A DNA stretch of 64,000 bases from assembly GCF_034092395.1 (NCBI RefSeq), contig NZ_CP139301.1, positions 124,001-188,000 of the forward strand. Direction: 5' to 3'. Both the position numbers and the translations under genes were made by a program. The DNA is from Prochlorococcus sp. MIT 1307 (GTDB taxonomy: Bacteria > Cyanobacteriota > Cyanobacteriia > PCC-6307 > Cyanobiaceae). The notes beneath the pieces were generated by a model that saw nothing but the letters and a program-made list of their open reading frames with translations, did not search any database and had not been told where the DNA came from. Below, in pieces: positions 33,576 to 44,159 of the stretch. Each line of letters begins with the position of its first letter. Position 1 is the stretch's first letter.

Positions 33576-36287
33576 TTAAAAAATTATTTTATGATCGGCA
33601 AAAGATTCATATGCGCTAGGATCACAAGTTAATAAAATGATTTGTAGCCCACTATCTGCTGCTTGGCTAAGCATTTTTTTTAAGTTTTCTAAACGCATTG
33701 AGTCAGAATTAGTAAAGGCATCATCAAAAACAATTGGAAGGCACCCATCATGTTCTTCTTTAAGAACATCAGCCATTGATAAACGTAAAGCTGCTGCTAC
33801 TTGTTCTTTCATTCCTCCGCTCAGATCATTAAAGTCAAAAAATTCTTTGCCACGTTTGATCATAAGCTCACTAAATCCGTTTATTTTTTCAAAATTTAGC
33901 TTTGCTATTGGATCTTCTGGGATTATAGGCTTTAAATAATTTCCTATTGCTTGAGCTAAAGGCTCGGTATAGCGCCTAGAAAGATCTTGTTGTGCATTAA
34001 GAAAAAGTTTTTGCAATAGCTTGTGTGCATTTGTCACCCTTTTTATAGCTTGATACTCATCTCTCATTGCGTTTACTTCAAATTCAGCTTGCTCAACAAC
34101 TGCATATGGATCATTTTTGCTAATAATTTCGCAATTAGCTTTAGCTGCTCCTTTTTGAGTGATTAGATAGTCCTTTCTTACTTCTAAACTTCTAATCTTT
34201 TCTTCTGTTTTTAAAATTTCATGGGGACCATATGATCGCTCTTTTGAAAATAATTGTTTTTTTAGTCCTATGAATAATTTTTCACTGGAGTGGAGTTTAT
34301 CCTTAACTATTTTTATTTGATTAGATATATAAACTTGGTCCCCATGTTCTTTTTGAATAACAGAAAGCCTTTTTTTAGAATCTTTAAGACCACTTTCAAT
34401 TACTTTTAGGCTGCTGTCATCATTTTGTTGCTTTGCTTTAAATTTTTGGAGGATATTTTGGGAGGCTTCTAGGTCATGTTCAGCTTTGATACAGGCATAT
34501 GAAGTATCCCTGATACTCAGTTGAATAGTTTTTTGAAACTTATATAGCTCATCATTGCTATTTGGTAAATCAAGTTCCTTTCTTAATACCTTTTGATATA
34601 TTTCGAGAGAAAGAAGTTGATTTTGAATATCAACTTTCTTTAGCTTACATTCTTCAAGTTCATTGTAAATAGTATCAAGGCTCCTGTTTGATGAATTTTC
34701 ATTCGATTCAATTTCTTGTTGTAGTTTTAATCTGTCTTCAAAAGCTTTTTCGGCCTCTTCTAAAGAGTTTATTTTTAAACTAGAGAGCAACTTAGAGAAC
34801 TCTTCTTTTTTTATTAAATATTTCTTGTGCATACTATTTATCGACTCCCTTCCCCCTGGATAGATTTTTAGGATTACATCATCCCCTACAAAAAGGTTAA
34901 ATACCTTACTTATTCTTTTTTCGTCTCCTGGTCTGAGTTCTTCTGAATTAAGACGAATTGATTGGTTCGACTTTATTATTTTGATGCTAGTTTCCATAGA
35001 TTTTTGAAGATTAAGAGCATCTCTTACCTCTAAACCTAGATCTCTAATATGTTGTAATTCTGAACGGCTTATTGAGACAATAGAAGAAAGCTGATTTTTT
35101 AGTGAAATAATTTTGCCTAATACTTCTTGATTGCCTTTGAGTTCATTAGTAAGACCTGAGACTTCTTTTTCATTTATTGACCTCTCTATAAGTACTTGAA
35201 TCAAATGTCTTTGTTGTTCTAGGTCTTGTAGTTTTAACTTACTAGCCTTTATTAATTGTCTCTTGCTATTTGTCTCATTGTTAAGTATTAGTTCTTCCGC
35301 ATTATTTTTACCCTGAACCTGCTTTAGTTTATATTGCATTTCTTCTTTAAGTTTAATATTGCATTGAAGACTAATGATTTCGTCTGATAGGGTTTTCAGA
35401 GCTTTATACCGTAATTGGATAGGCTCGAGTTCTTTCTCTGCAAGGTTAACTTTTGCTTTAAGTTCTTTTTCTTCTTCAACCTCTTTTGTCAGACTGATTC
35501 TTTTTTTCAGCAGCCTTGGTAGTTCTATATTTTGTAGAGTCTGTATTTGGCTTGTTATTGACACAAGTTCTTCACTTGCTTTTTCATATTCATATAGTTT
35601 TGAATATGCCAATTCTAAATTCTTTTCAGCTCTATTCAAAGCTTCTTCTGTTAGCCAGTAGATTGAGTTCTTTTTGATACCCCGACTAGTGAAATTTTCT
35701 TCTAGTGCTTCATCAATATTTTTACTTACAGTTTGATCATGAGCTGATTGCTGTATTGCCGCACCTCCCTTCTTTTCTAGTTGAACTAGTAATGAATCTA
35801 GCTGATAACTTTCTTTACCTTTCTTTAGTAGATCATTCCCTGAAGAGCCCTGCATAACCCAAAGGTGGGCCCATCGTGTTGGTAGAACTTTGCGTGCTTG
35901 CTTGCTTCCAAGTGATTCTTTTACGCGAATAATCAAAGCCAACAATTCTTCTGCTTCAGGGCCTGTAAGACACTTTGTATTTTTTTGGTTATGGAGTGTT
36001 ATTTGACCAGAGCTCCCGCTAAAATATTTATGCAATTTGTATATCTCTTGTCTTGCTTCAAATGTAATTTGTATGCTTGGATGGCCAGAACTTAATCGTG
36101 ATCTTAGTGCTTCAACAGGTTTACCAGTTGCCGACGCTTTCAGAAATAAAGTTCGGTGAAGTGCTTCTATTAAGGTGGTCTTTCCTGTTTCATTCGGTCC
36201 GCCAATTAATGTGATGCGGGGTGAGAATTCCACAAACAGATCTTTATGTAAGCGTACATTTTGTAGTTGACAATTAATTAGGCGCAT
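33576..36287 (-). CDS. SbcC/YhaN-like SMC-type ATPase
   Basis: A 903-residue coiled-coil ATPase of the Rad50/SbcC superfamily. Walker A GGPNETGKTT is at about 29-38. Long coiled coils run from about 220 to 740. The ABC signature (DLSGGMKEQVAAALRLS) and Walker B (CLPIVFDDAF) follow near the C-terminus. No CxxC zinc hook is visible in the middle, unlike classical SbcC, so it resembles the YhaN type. It is 6 nt downstream of its nuclease partner and acts with it in DNA end processing (inference). Confidence 0.85.
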   Translation of the reverse strand: MRLINCQLQNVRLHKDLFVEFSPRITLIGGPNETGKTTLIEALHRTLFLKASATGKPVEALRSRLSSGHPSIQITFEARQEIYKLHKYFSGSSGQITLHNQKNTKCLTGPEAEELLALIIRVKESLGSKQARKVLPTRWAHLWVMQGSSGNDLLKKGKESYQLDSLLVQLEKKGGAAIQQSAHDQTVSKNIDEALEENFTSRGIKKNSIYWLTEEALNRAEKNLELAYSKLYEYEKASEELVSITSQIQTLQNIELPRLLKKRISLTKEVEEEKELKAKVNLAEKELEPIQLRYKALKTLSDEIISLQCNIKLKEEMQYKLKQVQGKNNAEELILNNETNSKRQLIKASKLKLQDLEQQRHLIQVLIERSINEKEVSGLTNELKGNQEVLGKIISLKNQLSSIVSISRSELQHIRDLGLEVRDALNLQKSMETSIKIIKSNQSIRLNSEELRPGDEKRISKVFNLFVGDDVILKIYPGGRESINSMHKKYLIKKEEFSKLLSSLKINSLEEAEKAFEDRLKLQQEIESNENSSNRSLDTIYNELEECKLKKVDIQNQLLSLEIYQKVLRKELDLPNSNDELYKFQKTIQLSIRDTSYACIKAEHDLEASQNILQKFKAKQQNDDSSLKVIESGLKDSKKRLSVIQKEHGDQVYISNQIKIVKDKLHSSEKLFIGLKKQLFSKERSYGPHEILKTEEKIRSLEVRKDYLITQKGAAKANCEIISKNDPYAVVEQAEFEVNAMRDEYQAIKRVTNAHKLLQKLFLNAQQDLSRRYTEPLAQAIGNYLKPIIPEDPIAKLNFEKINGFSELMIKRGKEFFDFNDLSGGMKEQVAAALRLSMADVLKEEHDGCLPIVFDDAFTNSDSMRLENLKKMLSQAADSGLQIILLTCDPSAYESFADHKIIF

Positions 36288-36293
36288 GGATAT

Positions 36294-37478
36294 CTAATTT
36301 TTCACAGCAAAACGATATAATTCACAAAGTGCAAGCCGAATTGTAGAGGCTTCCTCAGAATTTTGATCTGCTTCATTGTCTAGTCGTCCCTTTAGATCGA
36401 GCGCGACTTGAGCAATCATTGGGTCTTCTAGGCAAGTGGTTAGTTTCTCAATTTCATCAGTTTCTGGAGTTTGTTGACATTCACCCTTGATTCGAAGTCG
36501 TAATAACTTGTTTTCAAGGTCAGCTTTTATTTGCTCGTATCGGAGATGGCCTTTAAAGCTAAGCCTTCCACTTATTTCTAATCTAAGAAGATCACGTGAA
36601 ACACGACCAGCAGTTAACTCTTCAATCTTTTTTTCAAATCGATCAAGATCAGCATCACTAGTAAATCTGAAACTCATGTTATGCCAATTAAGGTGCCCGG
36701 TAGGTAGGGCTGTAACTTGTGGAGCCATTCCTCGTTCAACTTCCACATGCAGAACTTGACCTCTATGATTGTTTTTACCGTTATTAAAGCGATCTGGTTC
36801 GGGGGTTCCTGAATACCAAGTATGAGCATTGATTTGCTTTAGATTATGCCAATCACCAAGTGCTATGTAATCAATTTGATCTGTTAAAAGAGCTTTTAAG
36901 TCGATCATATTGTTAGCACCAGATTGAGCCTCGTTATCTATTGCATAATCGCGAGGACCAAACTCTTGAATGCTTCCATGAGCTAGAACTACTCTTGGCT
37001 TCATTGAAGGCAATGAGTTCCAGTTGAAGCTCTGTAGCCAGTCTGTCGGATCATTGTTGTCCTTGTTTCTGAGCAATGGACAAGGTAGAAGAACAACTTG
37101 ATCCATTTCATATGGTCTTCTCTCTATCAAAACCTTTAGATTTGGTGCCATCTTTGGCTGATTTCGCTGAAAGTCATGTCGATACCAAATAGTCCCTAGC
37201 GCACCATGATCGTGGTTTCCAGGGATGACTAATACAGGGACTTCCATTTCCCTAATAGCTTCGAGTACTTCTAGAACGGATGTAGTTGAAGGAGTGGGAG
37301 AGTCGAACATGTCTCCCGCTATTAGAACGAATTGCGATTGCAGAGTACTCACTTCATCTCGAATACGACTTATAACGTTTATGCGCTCTTGCTGAAGCCT
37401 GAATCGTTTTTGCTCATCTTTGACTTGGAAGAATTTTTTACCGATTTGCCAGTCAGCTGTGTGGATAAAACTGATCAT
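36294..37478 (-). CDS. SbcD/Mre11-like nuclease (YhaO type)
   Basis: A 394-residue metallophosphoesterase nuclease. Motifs in order: HTADWQIG at 6-13, AGDMFDS near 55, PGNHDHG near 92, LAHGSIQ, and ALGDWHN (about 205). The first motif has Gln where Mre11 has the metal-ligand His (DxH to DWQ), a feature of this branch. It is first in a two-gene operon, 6 nt before the SbcC-like ATPase. Role: end resection or repair of damaged DNA, by homology. Confidence 0.85.
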   Translation of the reverse strand: MISFIHTADWQIGKKFFQVKDEQKRFRLQQERINVISRIRDEVSTLQSQFVLIAGDMFDSPTPSTTSVLEVLEAIREMEVPVLVIPGNHDHGALGTIWYRHDFQRNQPKMAPNLKVLIERRPYEMDQVVLLPCPLLRNKDNNDPTDWLQSFNWNSLPSMKPRVVLAHGSIQEFGPRDYAIDNEAQSGANNMIDLKALLTDQIDYIALGDWHNLKQINAHTWYSGTPEPDRFNNGKNNHRGQVLHVEVERGMAPQVTALPTGHLNWHNMSFRFTSDADLDRFEKKIEELTAGRVSRDLLRLEISGRLSFKGHLRYEQIKADLENKLLRLRIKGECQQTPETDEIEKLTTCLEDPMIAQVALDLKGRLDNEADQNSEEASTIRLALCELYRFAVKN

Positions 37479-38099
37479 TTTTAAATCGTGATTGAATGGT
37501 GGGGCTGTGGGCTTTAATTTTTCAATTTTGTTGCCATTTTGGTCAGCTTATGACTTATTCCTTTGTAGCTCTAGTTATATGGCTCGATGGCCTAAACCCC
37601 AAGTAAATCTTTTATACTAAGATCATATAGCTTAGAAGTACATATAAAACGTATAAATAGTCATCAACAAAAATCTTATCAAAAAAAGCAGAGAGAACTA
37701 ATCCTTAACTTACGTATTTTTTATTCTATTATTTTGGCTTATTTTTTTTAATCTTGCGGGAATTTAATAGTTTGCTTTTAAAGGGATGTTTTTTGTGTTT
37801 AGTATGCCTATTAAGTTGAAATCAGAAAAAGAAATAATTTAATTATACTTTAGTTGTGGTAACGATATAGTAGAAATTTGTATACTTTTCTATGGGCCAT
37901 GTAAATTCATATTCTTTCAAAGCTTAATTACCATAGGAAATAGCTATACTTTATTATTGTTTTGATGAGGTTATTCGTGGATAAGTGTTTTTATATTGAA
38001 ATTTATTTATTTCTGGCAAAGCAGCAAAAGCATTTTGTTTCGAATTGAGCTATTCCATTGTTTATGGGTTATTATTGATTTTACAATTTCAATTGCACC
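37479..38099. other. Long AT-rich intergenic region
   Basis: About 620 bp upstream of the nuclease operon with only sub-20-codon ORFs. No hairpin terminator recognised. Confidence 0.5.
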
Positions 38100-38198
38100 T
38101 TGACTCACTGGTTGGTTGATGCATTATTGGCAATGATGTTCGTAACTTTTTTTGTCTTATTAACTTGGCAACTTTTTTTTGGAGAGGAAGAAGCCTAG
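38100..38198 (+). CDS. Tiny membrane peptide, TTG start
   Basis: A 32-residue ORF: MTHWLVDALLAMMFVTFFVL, then LTWQLFFGEEEA. It is one helix with an acidic end, a common layout for photosystem or cytochrome small subunits. I cannot name it. Confidence 0.4.
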   Translation: MTHWLVDALLAMMFVTFFVLLTWQLFFGEEEA

Positions 38199-38574
38199 TA
38201 GGCTTAATGAAAAATATAAATTTTCAGAAAGGTAGTGCAATTTTATTAAGAGGATTATTCATATAAATAATCCTTTAGCCTGGCAGCGCTTATGATATTT
38301 GATCATTAGTGTTTTGTATAAGGGAGATTTCTTTTGTAAGTTTCAAATCTCTGGATAAATAGTATAGAGATGCACTTTTTTGACTCATATGCTTCTACTT
38401 TTAGCCTAAGTACAGAGTCTATGATTAGATTGGAAAAAGTTGAAAAGATTTAGAAAAATATTTATAGCAATTGGCATCAATGATATTTTTTAAATGTATA
38501 TTCACATTTTTTAAGTAAATCGAAACCAAACCTAAAAAGATTTCTTTATTCCTTTATCTCAATGTAGTATTTTT
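38199..38574. other. AT-rich intergenic region
   Basis: Nothing I can support. Confidence 0.5.
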
Positions 38575-38820
38575 TTAGGAATAAAAAAGAAGTACTAAAC
38601 CTTGCTCTGTTTGATGAAACTCTCGTTCTTCTCGGCTTAAATCGATTGCGACTTCTACACCTTCTTTGACTGCCATTTCAAAAGGAGGTTTCAGCGCTGG
38701 TTCTTTTGTTCTGCATAATGCTGCTATTCCCATTGGGGTCACTAACCATGTGAAACTTTTGGTTTGTCCTATTGGAGGCTGCTCCAAAGAATCTGAGAGA
38801 AGTTTGATTATGTCCTGCAC
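38575..38820 (-). CDS. Conserved small hypothetical
   Basis: An 81-residue soluble protein: MQDIIKLLSDSLEQPPIGQT, then KSFTWLVTPMGIAALCRTKE and LKPPFEMAVKEGVEVAIDLS. Balanced composition unlike the flanking spacers. Function unknown. Confidence 0.55.
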   Translation of the reverse strand: MQDIIKLLSDSLEQPPIGQTKSFTWLVTPMGIAALCRTKEPALKPPFEMAVKEGVEVAIDLSREEREFHQTEQGLVLLFYS

Positions 38821-39437
38821 AGTTAGTAAAGGGGGTGGTATTAGAATTTATGCGATTCTCATCCTTTTTGAGAGAGAGATGTTCTCTTCCTAACCTGGGG
38901 AAATTTTTAATTCTCTAAAAAATAGTTTTCAGCCGCAGTTATGTGAGTATTTATGTTCATAATTATTTTGAATCAAATGTTAGTTAAGATAAGAATCTAA
39001 ACTTTTTCTTCTAGCCTTTCTGACAGTTTACAAGTTCTATTTATTTCATCCTTAATGTTGTTTAGACTGTTAAGGAATCGACCAATTTGCCTTCTGCTAG
39101 TTCAGGTTCGCAAGCTTTTTAATAAATAGACTTAGCCTTTTATGGCGGACTAATGTTAATAGTTAATATTTTATCATAATAACGTTAGGCTTACTCTCCC
39201 AAATTGCTGGTATGATTTTATTTGTGTTGAGGGATTAAGTATACCTTTGTTAGTAGAATGTTAATTTTTCAATAAACATTTATAGGCTCAGCAGCTCATC
39301 AGCTAATTATATTCGATGTGTTCATGTTTAGATGGAACGTAAGATTGCTAGTCTATCCTTTTATAATTAAAAACTTTTTGTAAACTTAATCCCTTTATTG
39401 TTGCTTCAGTCAAAATTATTTTGGCTATACTTTTTCT
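38821..39437. other. AT-rich intergenic region
   Basis: No gene or clear hairpin seen. Confidence 0.5.
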
Positions 39438-39641
39438 ATGGAAAAGTCAAAGAAGAAAAATTTAGACCTTAAATTATTTCCAGCCCTAGCCCCATCAATT
39501 GTTGGAGCGACAGTTACATTTCTCATGCTTGGTGAGAGCATTGGGGTTTTGATCAAATCATTGGTTATTGGCTACTTTGCTTTCCTTGTTACCAGTCTTT
39601 TGATCGAACTAATTGGGTGGCTTAGAAGACGTTCTAGGTAA
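39438..39641 (+). CDS. Small two-span membrane protein
   Basis: A 67-residue protein: a basic start (MEKSKKKNLDLKLFPALAPS), then helices IVGATVTFLMLGESIGVLI and LVIGYFAFLVTSLLIELIGW, and a basic end (LRRRSR). Looks like a conserved membrane hypothetical. Confidence 0.6.
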   Translation: MEKSKKKNLDLKLFPALAPSIVGATVTFLMLGESIGVLIKSLVIGYFAFLVTSLLIELIGWLRRRSR

Positions 39642-39747
39642 TAGTCTTTGCTCTCTATCTTTAAAATTATGTGTATTCTGATCTTTTGCCTATTAGAGCT
39701 GTATTAGTCTTTGAGGTATTAAAATTTCATATCTATAGGTTTTCAAA

Positions 39748-39936
39748 ATGAATCTACTTGCTACTGGGACTGGTCTTTTCGGTATTTCGCCTACTACTGA
39801 TCAGCTCCTAGTCGTTAATTTGTCAGCGATTCTTGTAGGTACTACTTTCAATGCTCCTCAAAAGTTCATAAAATGGGGCGGTGTTGTTGTCGCAGTAGTA
39901 ACTACAACTTGTGCCTTATGGTGTTCGCATCACTAG
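39748..39936 (+). CDS. Small membrane protein
   Basis: A 62-residue ORF: MNLLATGTGLFGISPTTDQL, then LVVNLSAILVGTTF and GGVVVAVVTTTCALWC. The N-terminal residues resemble a pilin-like or small secreted peptide, but no processing motif is clear. It is convergent with the 5-oxoprolinase, 4 nt apart. Confidence 0.5.
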   Translation: MNLLATGTGLFGISPTTDQLLVVNLSAILVGTTFNAPQKFIKWGGVVVAVVTTTCALWCSHH

Positions 39937-39940
39937 GTGT

Positions 39941-42900
39941 TTAAATTTTGGTTGGCTTGGTAGATAAGGTATGGCTATTCAATGGCTTTCCATACCCTCC
40001 TCCGCCTGGAGTCGCAATAATAATTGATTCGCCTGCTGAAACTTGAAGGCAGGCACACCCTTCGATAATAGTTTTCTCACCATTGATTTTTTCAAGTTGG
40101 TTTAATCCAACTTCACCTGGCATTCCGCCGTTCAAACCGAAAGGGGCTATCCGTCTAGACCCAGAAAGTATTGATACAGTCATAGGTTTTAAGAAACGAA
40201 ACTTCCTTAACAAACCGTTTCCGCCATTCCATTGACCTTTGCCACCACTTTCTTTCCTTATTGCAAACATTTCGAGTTGAACTGGAAAACGCCGTTCAAG
40301 GATTTCTGGATCTGTTAAGCGAGAGTTAGTCATATGAGTTTGAATCCCATCGGTTCCATTAAATCCGTTTCCTGCTCCACTACCTCCACCTAGAGTTTCA
40401 TAATATTGTTGGTGCTTATTCCCAAAAGTAAGGTTATTCATGGTGCCTTGACTTGCTGAAAGAACGCCTAAAGCACCAAAGAGTAAGTTGCATAATGCTT
40501 GAGAAGTTTCGACATTTCCTGCGACAACAGCAGATGGAGCTGATGGGTTTAAAAGACAACCTTTTGGAACAATTAGTTCAAGTGGTGTAAAACATCCTGC
40601 ATTGAGTGGTAAATCTTCTTCTATCAAACACCTAAAGACATATAGAACTACAGACTTTGTTACTGCTAGAGGGGCTTGAAAATTCCCTTCCCCTTGAAAT
40701 GAGGTGTTACTAAAATCTAATGTTGCTTTGCTGTTTGTTTGGTCAATCGTAATTTCTACAGAAAGTCTGGCTCCATTATCTAGCTCAACAGAATAAGAAC
40801 TATTTGTGAGGTTTTTTATTAGATTTTGTACGGCCTTCATTGCATTGCTTTGAAGATGTGACATGTAAGCACTTACTTCTTTGTGCCCAAAATTACTAAC
40901 GAGTTTTTCTATTTCAATAACTCCTAAATGATTAGCCGCTACTTGAGCTTGAAGATCAGCAATCAACTCCTCAGGGTTTCGTGGAGGTATTTTCCCTTGG
41001 CCAAGTCGCTTTTCCCAGAAGACGCGATTATGCTCTCCATTTACTGCAAACGTCTCATTACGAATAAGAAGACCTTCATCAACGATTGATTTACTAAAGG
41101 GAGGCATTGAACCTGGTGTTAACCCACCTACGTCAGCATGGTGACCACGACTAGCTACGAAATACCGTGGTGTTTTAGCACCTGCAAAGACAGGAGTAAT
41201 TGCTGTTATATCCGGTAGATGCGTCCCTCCATGAAAGGGATCATTAGAAAGGACTGTTTCTAATGCACGAAGAGGCTCTCTTGTGCCATTGGATATTTGT
41301 CTTAGTAGATCTACAATTGATTCGCCCATAGAGCCCAAATGAACAGGTATGTGCGGCGCATTGGCAACTAGGGCTCCATCCTGATCAAAAACGGCACATG
41401 AGAAATCCATTCGCTCACGAATGTTGATGGATCGACTGGTTTGCTTTAGTCGTTGACCCATTTTTTTTGCTATAGAACTAAATCGATGGTGGAATAATTC
41501 CAGTGTTACCGGATCAGGTTTGTAGATATTAGAGTTGTTTAAACGCTTAAATATTTTCTTTTTGGCTTTATTGACGTGCAATAAAAGGCTTCCATGACCT
41601 TCAATACTTGCAGTCCACCCAGCTTCTAACACTATTGAACTAGTGGAGTCGACTATTAGAGCCGGCCCCTCTAGCAATTGACCCAATGGAAGACTTTCAC
41701 GTTGATATAAGGGGACATTGACCCACCCTAAATGTGAAAAATATACTTGTACTGTATTTCTTGGATTCTGTAGGGGCGCGACGTTATGTACAACTCGCCT
41801 ATTTTCCTGAGGAGTAGGTGTTATGACCTCAATTTCTAATCTCTCTAAGATTAAAGGTTCATTCCGTGGGGGGATGTAGCTAAATCGTTCGTGATGTGCT
41901 GATTCAAATTTTTCAATCAAGCTAATAGTATTATCTTTATCTTCCAAGTTGACTACTAATCCCTGTTCGCAGGATTGATACCTAATTTCAACACGAGCTA
42001 ATTGTATTGAGGTAATGCTATCTGTTTCTATCTGATCCTCTTCACAGTCTTCGAGTAACTCTGTTGCCTTTTTTTTCTCTGAATCGCATAATTTTTTAAG
42101 CTTTTCTACAGTTGCCTTATTAAGTGGTTCACGTAGGTTTGTTGTTCGGAATTGAGATTGAGGGGCAATCCCGATTCCATATGCCGAAAGTACACCAGCT
42201 AGAGGGTGAAATAAAACTTTCTCGAGTCCTAGGAGTTGAGCTAATCGACAAGCATGTTGTCCTCCTGCTCCACCGAATGCCACAAGGACACCTTTGCGGA
42301 TGTCGTGACCACAAAACACAGAAACCTGCTTTATTGCATCTGCCATTCGTTCTAAGGCAATTATTAAGGCACCTTCAGCTATCTTTTCAGGCGTGCTATT
42401 GAATGTCTCAGCAATTTCAGAAAAGAGTTTTTGTACTATCGATTTATCAATAGTTTGATTTCCTGAAGGGCCAAATAGTGCTGGAAATGTTGTGGATTGA
42501 AGGCGTCCTAGTAAAAGATTTGCATCTGTAATTGTCAGTGGTCCTCCTCGTCTGTAACAAGCAGGTCCAGGAATTGCGTTAGCGGAGCGAGGGCCTACTT
42601 TTAAGAGGCCTCCTTGTTCATAAATAATTGATCCACCTCCGGCTGCAACAGTATGAATCGGCAACCTTTGCGCCATTAATTGTTGACCGGCTATTTCTGT
42701 TTCAGGAAGACGCTTCCAGTGATTTCCTTGTCCAGCAGGAACATAGAACACATCAGTTGAGGTGCCTCCCATATCAAATCCAATGAGAGGTTGTTTGTTT
42801 AGCCCTGATTCTTTGGCAGCCGCTACAGCCCCAACCATCCCTCCAGCTGGGCCAGAAAGAATTGTATCTTTAGCAAGTAACACATCTGGTGGGAATAGGG

Positions 42901-43627
42901 TTCCACTAGAGCCCATAATGCGTATGCGCGTAGAAATCCCTAAGTCATTTCTAATTTGTCTTAGATAGGCCAGAAATACAGGAGAGATCTTTGCTTCAAC
43001 TAAGGTGGTTTGCCCTCTCGCTACTACACGAGGGAGAGGAGAGATTTTATGAGAGCAGATAACATTTTGAAAGCCTATTTGTATTAGCCATTTCTTTAAT
43101 TTTAATTCATGATCTGGGTTGGCATATGAATTCAGCAGGACTATTGCGCAAGTCTTGTTCCCTTGTAGATGTTTTGTTCTGACTTCTTCCTCTAGCTCTT
43201 TACTTATTAATAATGGTTGAAGCTCTTTGCCATTTGTATCAATCCGACCTTCAACTTCTAAAACTGCATTTGCAAGAAATTTTGATCGTTCAATATTTAA
43301 TGCAAATAAATCTGGACGTCGCTGATCTCCAATACGTAAAAGGTCGCCTAAACCTCGATTACAGAAAAGAATTACAGGACTTCCAACATCTTCTAATAAA
43401 GTATTTGTAGCTACGGTTGTACCTAGACGAACCTCCTGTATTAAGCCTTTGGGTATGGGGTCGTCTTCCCGGAGCCGCAGGACTTCTTTAATAGCTCTAA
43501 CTGCTGGATCACCAAAGTGATTTGGTTGTACAGAGAGCACTTTTCTTACTATCTGTTTCCCAAATGGATTGATTCCGACTAAATCAGTGAATGTACCTCC
43601 ACGATCAATCCAAAATTTCCATTTCAT
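39941..43627 (-). CDS. 5-oxoprolinase (ATP-hydrolysing), fused HyuA-HyuB
   Basis: Opens 5-oxo-L-proline to glutamate with ATP. The 1228-residue protein carries the N-terminal hydantoinase A half, beginning KFWIDRGGTFTDLVG with GFDMGGTSTDVFYV near residue 290. The hydantoinase B half starts near residue 705 (RRFSSIAKKMGQRL region) with PHIPVHLGSMG and ASRGHHADVGG. Fusion and length match eukaryotic and bacterial OPLAH. By homology it recovers glutamate from pyroglutamate formed during glutathione turnover or spontaneously. It is monocistronic. Confidence 0.9.
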   Translation of the reverse strand: MKWKFWIDRGGTFTDLVGINPFGKQIVRKVLSVQPNHFGDPAVRAIKEVLRLREDDPIPKGLIQEVRLGTTVATNTLLEDVGSPVILFCNRGLGDLLRIGDQRRPDLFALNIERSKFLANAVLEVEGRIDTNGKELQPLLISKELEEEVRTKHLQGNKTCAIVLLNSYANPDHELKLKKWLIQIGFQNVICSHKISPLPRVVARGQTTLVEAKISPVFLAYLRQIRNDLGISTRIRIMGSSGTLFPPDVLLAKDTILSGPAGGMVGAVAAAKESGLNKQPLIGFDMGGTSTDVFYVPAGQGNHWKRLPETEIAGQQLMAQRLPIHTVAAGGGSIIYEQGGLLKVGPRSANAIPGPACYRRGGPLTITDANLLLGRLQSTTFPALFGPSGNQTIDKSIVQKLFSEIAETFNSTPEKIAEGALIIALERMADAIKQVSVFCGHDIRKGVLVAFGGAGGQHACRLAQLLGLEKVLFHPLAGVLSAYGIGIAPQSQFRTTNLREPLNKATVEKLKKLCDSEKKKATELLEDCEEDQIETDSITSIQLARVEIRYQSCEQGLVVNLEDKDNTISLIEKFESAHHERFSYIPPRNEPLILERLEIEVITPTPQENRRVVHNVAPLQNPRNTVQVYFSHLGWVNVPLYQRESLPLGQLLEGPALIVDSTSSIVLEAGWTASIEGHGSLLLHVNKAKKKIFKRLNNSNIYKPDPVTLELFHHRFSSIAKKMGQRLKQTSRSINIRERMDFSCAVFDQDGALVANAPHIPVHLGSMGESIVDLLRQISNGTREPLRALETVLSNDPFHGGTHLPDITAITPVFAGAKTPRYFVASRGHHADVGGLTPGSMPPFSKSIVDEGLLIRNETFAVNGEHNRVFWEKRLGQGKIPPRNPEELIADLQAQVAANHLGVIEIEKLVSNFGHKEVSAYMSHLQSNAMKAVQNLIKNLTNSSYSVELDNGARLSVEITIDQTNSKATLDFSNTSFQGEGNFQAPLAVTKSVVLYVFRCLIEEDLPLNAGCFTPLELIVPKGCLLNPSAPSAVVAGNVETSQALCNLLFGALGVLSASQGTMNNLTFGNKHQQYYETLGGGSGAGNGFNGTDGIQTHMTNSRLTDPEILERRFPVQLEMFAIRKESGGKGQWNGGNGLLRKFRFLKPMTVSILSGSRRIAPFGLNGGMPGEVGLNQLEKINGEKTIIEGCACLQVSAGESIIIATPGGGGYGKPLNSHTLSTKPTKI

Positions 43628-44159
43628 TAATGCGACCTTGGACCCAAATAGTATTCTATTATTAATTTGATTAATCCTAAAAACAAGCTTTTACGGTGTG
43701 TATTAATTTTAGAAAAACTGCTTGAGAATAAACACTGAATTATAGAGCTACACTTCTAGTCGACTCCAACATGACTATGGAGGAAAAGCTAGAAAAAGCT
43801 TCATGGATATTAATCTCAAAAAGTACAATTAAAGGGTTTCAATTTTAGTCTTCACTATTTAATTAACTGCACTTTTGAGACTCCATTATTAATAGTATAG
43901 GGCTTGAGTAAGCTCTAAAGCCTCTAAAGAATGAGGAGGGTTGCCGATTTAGAAAATAATGATCTATCTTGAAGAATTAAAAGAAATTGTTGAATTATTA
44001 ATTGAAGAATAATAAGAGTTGATTCTCAATACTATAGAAATAGTTAGATTTTTATGAGTTCAAAATTTTTCCTTCGAGTCTTTGAGAGATTTTTCCTTCT
44101 TCAAGGTTAGAGCACTAAAAATTATCTACTATGCCTGAACTCTAAATATGTGTTGGATT
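43628..44159. other. Intergenic region, nothing supported
   Basis: Only a 17-codon ORF (MIYLEELKEIVELLIEE, about 43960-44015); no signal for a gene. Confidence 0.5.
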
